From the NCBI RefSeq assembly GCF_918797505.1, contig NC_092793.1:86874411-86938410 (forward strand): a stretch of DNA of 64,000 bases, read 5' to 3'. This stretch comes from Bemisia tabaci (lineage: Eukaryota; Arthropoda; Insecta; Hemiptera; Aleyrodidae). Shown in pieces: positions 59,062-64,000 of the stretch (position 1 is the first letter of the stretch; every line of letters starts with the position of its first letter). The notes below the pieces were generated by a model that worked only from the letters and a program-made list of their open reading frames with translations, ran no database searches and was not told the origin of the DNA. Both the position numbers and the translations under genes were made by a program.

Positions 59062-59574
59062 GTAAGCATATTTTATTTTATCCTCTTCCTTCCTCCTACT
59101 GATAATTTCTAGTGTTTTCTTGACTCCTTTTTAGGTTGCAAAGGAGGAGATTCGGGGATAGAATATTCCCCTCGGAAAAATGATATTTTGTAAAAACAAG
59201 TGTTTGGCATTTTTTAGAAAGTGCCAAGGGTGACTTGTAGCAAAATTATGTCATCTAGATGAACGTTAATAAAGATATAATAAAGAATAAAGAAATAAAT
59301 AAAGAAGTAGAAAGGATAAAGAATAAAGAATAAAGTAGAATAAAGTCGGCCATTAGTGAAACATACCCAGTTGAGACTATTTTGGGAGGGATTTTTAAAA
59401 AGTTTTAGTCATGAGGCAGAAACGAATCTGCAGTCAGAAATTTTGACGAGTTTTTTGGGTGTGATGCACAGTAAAAGGGATGGATATTATTGGGCATGAA
59501 AAGTGAGTCAACGGTGCAAATATCCGAATGAATAAGTAGAAGCTCGGTAGTAGAAATCATGGTTGAAGAATCCT
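59062..59574 (+). other. Rok intron with AATAAAG microsatellite
   Basis: Contains an (AATAAAGA)n tract at 59265-59346. Otherwise nothing recognised apart from the possible alternative exon. Confidence 0.6.
59135..59193 (+). CDS. Rok: Possible alternative terminal Rok exon
   Basis: A good acceptor (CTTGACTCCTTTTTAG) 73 bp after the previous donor opens a frame in the correct phase: R-C-KGGDSGIEYSPRKNDIL-stop. It would keep the next C1 Cys but lose all later ligands and the rest of PH, giving a truncated C-terminus. There is no homology support beyond RC and no clear nearby poly(A) signal was checked. It may be chance. Confidence 0.2.
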
Positions 59575-59833
59575 GCTGACTGATATTGAGATCAATACTC
59601 AAAGTGGCCGACAGGAAGTTGGAGCTATCCTATTGGTTGAAACCAGCAGCTGTTATTGACTAATGGGGAAAATGACTGACTAACTACAGGGTCTCTTGTG
59701 GGTTGCTACTAGTTACTCTATTCATTACCCTCTTAGTCTATCACTTTGTCGATAGATTTCAAAAATCAGGATCCCTCTGCTTCCCCTTGTCTCCTTAGTC
59801 TATCGCTTTGTCTATCACTATCAACAATCAGCC
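59575..59833. mobile_element. MITE, GGCTGAT-ended, copy 2
   Basis: Similar to 49109-49377 (shared TCCTATTGGTTGAAA and GACTGACTAAC words). The right end is nearly the perfect inverted copy of the left end of copy 1. Confidence 0.7.
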
Positions 59834-60057
59834 ATCTGAATTCCAAAATGCGTAGGTTTCTAGAATCCAAGATATTTAGTGCGCTTATTTGTAGGTTTTT
59901 CACTAAATCTGCTTTCAAGTCGTTTCATTTTTACTCAGCGAACCGAGGTTAGGAGTTTTAAGATACTTTGTTAATCTTTAAAAGTTCAGTTTTTAGAATT
60001 TTATATTTTATTTCTCATCATCTAGAAGTTATGTGAAATCAATCATATAATTAAAAA

Positions 60058-61844
60058 GAACCCCACACGATCCTTATGAGGATCGTGTGGGGTTCTTCCC
60101 CCCCCCCCCCCTCGGTCAAATCTGATGAAACTTGGATATGTTGCTCAGCTAGTCATTCTGATCAAAAGCTCTCATGACCCGAAAGAGATCTCATGTGCAA
60201 ATTTCGAGGTATTTGCCGTTTTATATGTGTGAATGGAAGTCCTGCCGGCCAGACCATTGTGGGGTGCTTCTCGTGCCCTTCCCTTCCAGTCCACCCTGGC
60301 CCCTCTCCACTTCCCGAAACTCTAACTCTGACTCTCACGAGACTTTGCTCACCATCACCGGGCGGCGTCGCACATTGGTTCCAGTGCCCGATCTAGGTGG
60401 CATTAATTAGAACATCTCTGATGATGACATGTAATATATGTTGCTTGGGGTTTTTTGGGTCGCTGATTACGAATTTGAAGTCAATTTGACTGTTTCATAC
60501 AGCATAAGGTGGTAAACTTGGATTTAGCCTGTAAATTCATTCTTAATACCGCATTAATAATATTTTGATATGGCTGAATTCCTGGACTGCACGGAAAGAA
60601 ATAAAATGTTGATTTAGCATTTACATTGTTAAAAAAATGTCCGTCAAGTTTCAAATGCTGATTTTACAGTACAAAGATGCTAACTCAACATTTGAATTTC
60701 TTCATTGTACCGTGGGCGCTGTTAAGTTGGCCTTTTTTAAAAGTAAAATCAGCATTTGAAACTTGTCAGACATTTTTTTAACAATGTAAATGCTAAATCA
60801 ACATTTTATTCCTTTCCGTGTGATATATTTTACAACTTTTTTGAGTCATCATCAAGAACTATCGATGAACTTACGAGGATTTATTTTCTAATTATACATT
60901 CCCCCCCCCCCCCCCCCGACTTTTTCTATTTTTAAGGGTAAAATGGCGGCAAAAGCCAATGTGTGACCACCAAAATCCACCGCCATCTGGTCAAATTAAG
61001 ATAAAATTTTACGTATGTTAGTCCTTGACATGTAAATGGGTTCCCTCCAAAGTTTCAAACTCTCCCTGAAAGAATTGCACCCCCTTATCCGGTGTTGCCA
61101 AGTTACGTACCCGATAATAACGCGACTGACGGGGCAATGCAGATTTTGAGTTGCGATTATCACCAAAACTTATGGAAACCCTTACCTTTATACACTGTGA
61201 GGATAATCTTAAATCTGATTCGATAGAAGCATGCGCGGTTGCCATATTTTTGTTTTTTGAAATTGCAAAGTTTGGCCAGAAAATGTCAATTTTTTTATTT
61301 GATTAAAACCAGTCAATGCTTATTTTTCAGCAGCATTATCATAATACGGAGCATCATTATATAAGTAATAACTGTGCGAGCGATTTTTTGAGGTTCTCAG
61401 AATTTGCCTCGGAATCAAAAAGTAAAATTTAAACAATTTTTCACTTAAATTTTGCGAAGAGAAGAAAAGAGGTTTCCTGTCTTGCTTGCCAGTAAAAAGA
61501 GTACATCGAATGTGCGTCGCATGCCGTCTTATCACACGACTTGGTGATGATAGGCACAACCTCGTGAGTCGTGAGCGTCGGAGTTAGAGCCTCTGATATT
61601 GGCGGCGGGGAAGCGAAGAGGGGCCGAATTGGACTGGAAGGGAAGGGCACGAGTATCTCCACATAAAGGTTTGGCCAGTGGAACCTCCGTTCACGCATAT
61701 AAAACGGCAAATATCTCGAAAACCGCACGAAGGATCTCTTTCAGGTCATGAGAGCTTTTAATCAGAATGACTAGCTGAGCAACATACCCAGGTTTCATTA
61801 GATGTGACATGAGGGGATTCCCCAAGAGGATCGTGCCGGGTTCT
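60058..61844. mobile_element. Foldback element, ~320-bp arms
   Basis: 60070-60390 returns inverted at 61500-61844 (AAAGCTCTCATGACC, TTGCCGTTTTATATG, GGGCACGAG words). At the left tip a perfect 19-bp hairpin (60056-60074 / 60079-60097, AAGAACCCCACACGATCCT) is followed by poly-C. The spacer holds a MITE and a second poly-C tract (60901-60917). Confidence 0.82.
60590..60820. mobile_element. MITE with CACGGAAAG ends
   Basis: A 231-bp hairpin element. CACGGAAAGAAATAAAATGT and the inverted complement end at CTTTCCGTG. The arms are ~95 bp (TTGATTTAGCATTTACATTG). It is nested in the foldback spacer. Confidence 0.85.
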
Positions 61845-62210
61845 CTAAATTCTTAATCAATTAACATCATAAAAATGTATATCATTTCAATGATTATAAT
61901 TACAATCAGCCCCTCATATTGATCTGCGGTTGCAGTTCTACGAAAAGAGATGAACTGGGAAGTACAACTCATCAGTAAGAACAGTGACTTAGACTTATGA
62001 AATTTTCGATTTTTCTTCCATGATCGGTATGTCAGTTCGGAAATGTTGTACAATCGCCAGTAAAAATACAAAAGGCATGCCTTGCCACCAGTTCTTTAAT
62101 GGGAACCACTCACTCAAAATTTTTGACTCGTTGTGTTCAGAAGGCCTTACGGTTTGTTTCATTACTTAGCACAATTGGATCGTACTTAGCAAAAAAGAAC
62201 TTGCGCGATT
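61845..62210 (+). other. Intron-like sequence
   Basis: No gene recognised. Confidence 0.5.
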
Positions 62211-62526
62211 AGGGGCTATCCATAAATTACGTAGGGCACTTTTTCCCATTTTTAGAGCCCCTTTCCCCTCTCGCAAGGCACTGTAAGACATCTTTAACCC
62301 CCCCTCTAAAGATTACATAAGGCTCGACTAACCCCCTTCTTTTTTTTCACTTATCACAGATCTAGGCATTACGTTTTTATTTAGCAAAACAATGAATTTT
62401 TAGGTCATTATTTTCATTAGTGAAACTAAACTTTTGAAGTAAGTTCGTAGGAAATAGTAATGATACAATTAGTTTAATTAACAAAAATATGTGGAGCAAA
62501 ATTGAAGATTTTTTCTTCTTTGTAGT

Positions 62527-62802
62527 TAAGAGTATAAAGTGGACGTAGGGATGAAGTCACTAGTCATCATTCCACGGAGTGGAGAAGTGTTAATCAAGAG
62601 AAATGACTGAAGCATGGTCTGATCGGTGAGCAATCGGTGTTGTGCTGATTTCCTCTATTAAGCGTAATGAGTATAAAGTTGATATAAGGATGAAGTCACT
62701 TGTCATCACTCCACGGAGTGGAGAAGTATCAATCAAGATAAATGACTGGAGTATAGTCTGATCGGTCATTAATCGGTGATGTGCAGATTTCCTCTATTAA
62801 GC
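62527..62802. repeat. ~140-bp tandem duplication
   Basis: Two units (62527-62663, 62668-62802) share GATGAAGTCACT, TCCACGGAGTGGAGAAGT and TGATTTCCTCTATTAAGC. The palindrome CTCCACGGAGTGGAG lies in both. Confidence 0.85.
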
Positions 62803-62824
62803 ACTGAGCGGAAAGGCACCGCAG

Positions 62825-63229
62825 GTGCTTCTTGTTTTCGTTTTGCCACTAGAATCCTTCTATTGTAGTGTGCTAAAGCGATTGAATGGCTCCCCAACTC
62901 ACCAAAACATGACCGACGAGATTCTCAGAATTTTCTTTTTACTATCTAATAATACCCCCTTTAACGTTATTAAAAATAAATTAGTGGATAAATTAAATAA
63001 CATTCTGGAAATTTTCTATGCGAGGAAGTTTATTGTTATTTTATCATTAAGTCTGAAAGTCCAGGTATTAAGTTGTTTTCATACGAACTTTTTTCCACCG
63101 GTGATAATTTTTTCGGAACCTGTTAAAATTCGCCTTCATATGAAACAGCTGTTGCGTTACCTTTACCGTAGAAATGCAGCTTTAGAGCCGTGTCTTTTTA
63201 TTTCAATCCCGTCCTTGTGCTTTGTGTAA
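62825..63229 (+). CDS. Unrecognised 134-codon frame inside a TIR element
   Basis: Begins MLLVFVLPLESFYCSVLKRL and is rich in hydrophobic and basic residues, with NMTDEILRIFFLLSNNTPFN in the middle. No family was recognised. It may be a remnant of the element's transposase or a chance frame. Confidence 0.15.
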   Translation: MLLVFVLPLESFYCSVLKRLNGSPTHQNMTDEILRIFFLLSNNTPFNVIKNKLVDKLNNILEIFYARKFIVILSLSLKVQVLSCFHTNFFPPVIIFSEPVKIRLHMKQLLRYLYRRNAALEPCLFISIPSLCFV

Positions 63230-63617
63230 CTGCTGAGTGCTTCTCTTATACCTACGTATGAGAGCTTTTCCTCTTATTTCATCTTGAATTTTATTATCAA
63301 CCTGACGAAAAATGGATTTTTGCATTTTCTTTAAGTATAGGCTGGAAAGCTCAGCCCTATCCCCCCTTCCCCCACCCAAAGCACCCCAAGGCTATTAAAG
63401 ACCCCCCTCCCCCTTGTGGCGAGGAAAAGTGAGAACTCGTACGATCCTGATTGTCAGAAAGCAAGCCTTCCGGAAAGGATCGAGCTTCAGCAGATCAAGC
63501 CACAAATTTAGGGTGCCAGATGCTCGTCGGGACACCTGGGTTCGGGCGCCAACACACTTGAAGTGAAAAATTACCGTCACACCCCTAAGGGCCTCACTTA
63601 ATTTGTAGACGGCCCCT

Positions 63618-64000
63618 TACTGTATTGTTAAAATGTTGTTTCTTCATAATTATATAAAAAATCTTTCAGAGTAGCAAATAGTTTATGCTTCCCAACTAAA
63701 AATTCTTAATTTTTAAGGAAAATAACTGTGCAAATTTTAAAACTGTACATATATTAATCATTTTTAAAGAAAAGAAGTTGCACGTTTTTGAAAACACTGA
63801 AATTGTGTCGGCTCTTTTTTGCTAAATGCGATCCAATTCTTTACTTGCCTGAATGGATGAGAGGGAGAAGAGAACAAACTAACGGACCATTAGAGAAGGT
63901 ACTAATTTTACCAACATGATTTATGTAGTCTCATCAAAATTTTATGTAGAGCGCGAATTCCCCCTCTACATTTCATATCCTCCCTTTCTTTGAAACGTTT
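63618..64000 (+). other. Intron-like sequence at window end
   Basis: No gene recognised. The remaining C1/PH exon of Rok was looked for and not seen here. Confidence 0.5.

Larger units (their letters stand above)
62211..63617. mobile_element. TIR element with AGGGGC...CCATAAATTACG ends
   Basis: The left end AGGGGCTATCCATAAATTAC pairs imperfectly with the right end (ACTTAATTTGTAGACGGCCCCT). TTA flanks both sides. Inside are a ~140-bp tandem duplication and a 134-codon frame (62825-63229) of unknown relation. The terminal sequence resembles ends of common insect DNA transposons, but the superfamily was not determined. Confidence 0.5.

Overview
This window is AT-rich eukaryotic DNA, almost certainly from an insect. 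It holds the middle and most of the 3' half of one gene on the plus strand: the Rho-associated coiled-coil kinase (Drosophila name Rok; ROCK1/2 in vertebrates). Twelve exons with good GT/AG boundaries and matching phases, plus one possible 9-nt micro-exon, encode about 1,025 residues. In order they give the C-lobe of the kinase domain, the AGC-kinase tail with its hydrophobic motif, the long coiled coil, the Rho-binding segment, the first part of the split PH domain, and the first part of the C1 zinc finger. The N-terminal lobe lies upstream of the window. The end of C1, the rest of PH and the stop codon were not found and probably lie downstream. Pointers to an insect are a mariner-type transposase fragment, a copia element with the insect-type internal initiator-tRNA primer site, a short (CCTAA)n telomere-type run, and the ROCK sequence itself. 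A hemipteran is possible, but the species cannot be fixed from the sequence alone.

Coding exons make up only about 5% of the window. The introns are packed with mobile DNA, much of it nested. From left to right: a foldback with a Cys-rich reading-frame remnant (0.25-1.6 kb); kinase exons (2.6-4.0 kb); a foldback (5.3-6.5 kb); a decayed copia element interrupted by another foldback (6.5-11.5 kb); the exon for the kinase tail (11.7 kb); a roughly 10.7-kb MULE-like composite (12.1-22.8 kb) that contains a broken transposase, a long inverted repeat, another foldback, a SINE-like composite repeat, and inside that repeat a Ty3/gypsy retrotransposon with 187-bp LTRs and a perfect 5-bp target duplication; a Penelope-like element with a GIY-YIG domain (24.2-25.4 kb); coiled-coil exons separated by a foldback, a mariner element, a 130-bp tandem array and a second SINE-like repeat cut by a LINE fragment (25.7-36.5 kb); a 13-kb intron with six foldbacks (36.5-49.6 kb); then the remaining coiled-coil, RBD/PH and C1 exons (49.6-59.1 kb) with a 2-kb foldback between them; and finally an intron-like tail with a further foldback, MITEs and a TIR element (59-64 kb).

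No prokaryotic-type system, CRISPR array or complete novel gene was found. The most unusual signals are: an intact 83-codon single-pass membrane ORF in the leader of an otherwise decayed copia element; thirteen near-palindromic elements of 0.5-2 kb within one host gene; a triplicated polypurine-tract/LTR junction in the gypsy element; a tandem array that repeats a YY1/Pho-like site every 130 bp; a string of four mini-palindromes in 79 bp; and a duplicated exon head with its own splice acceptor 70 bp upstream of the real one.
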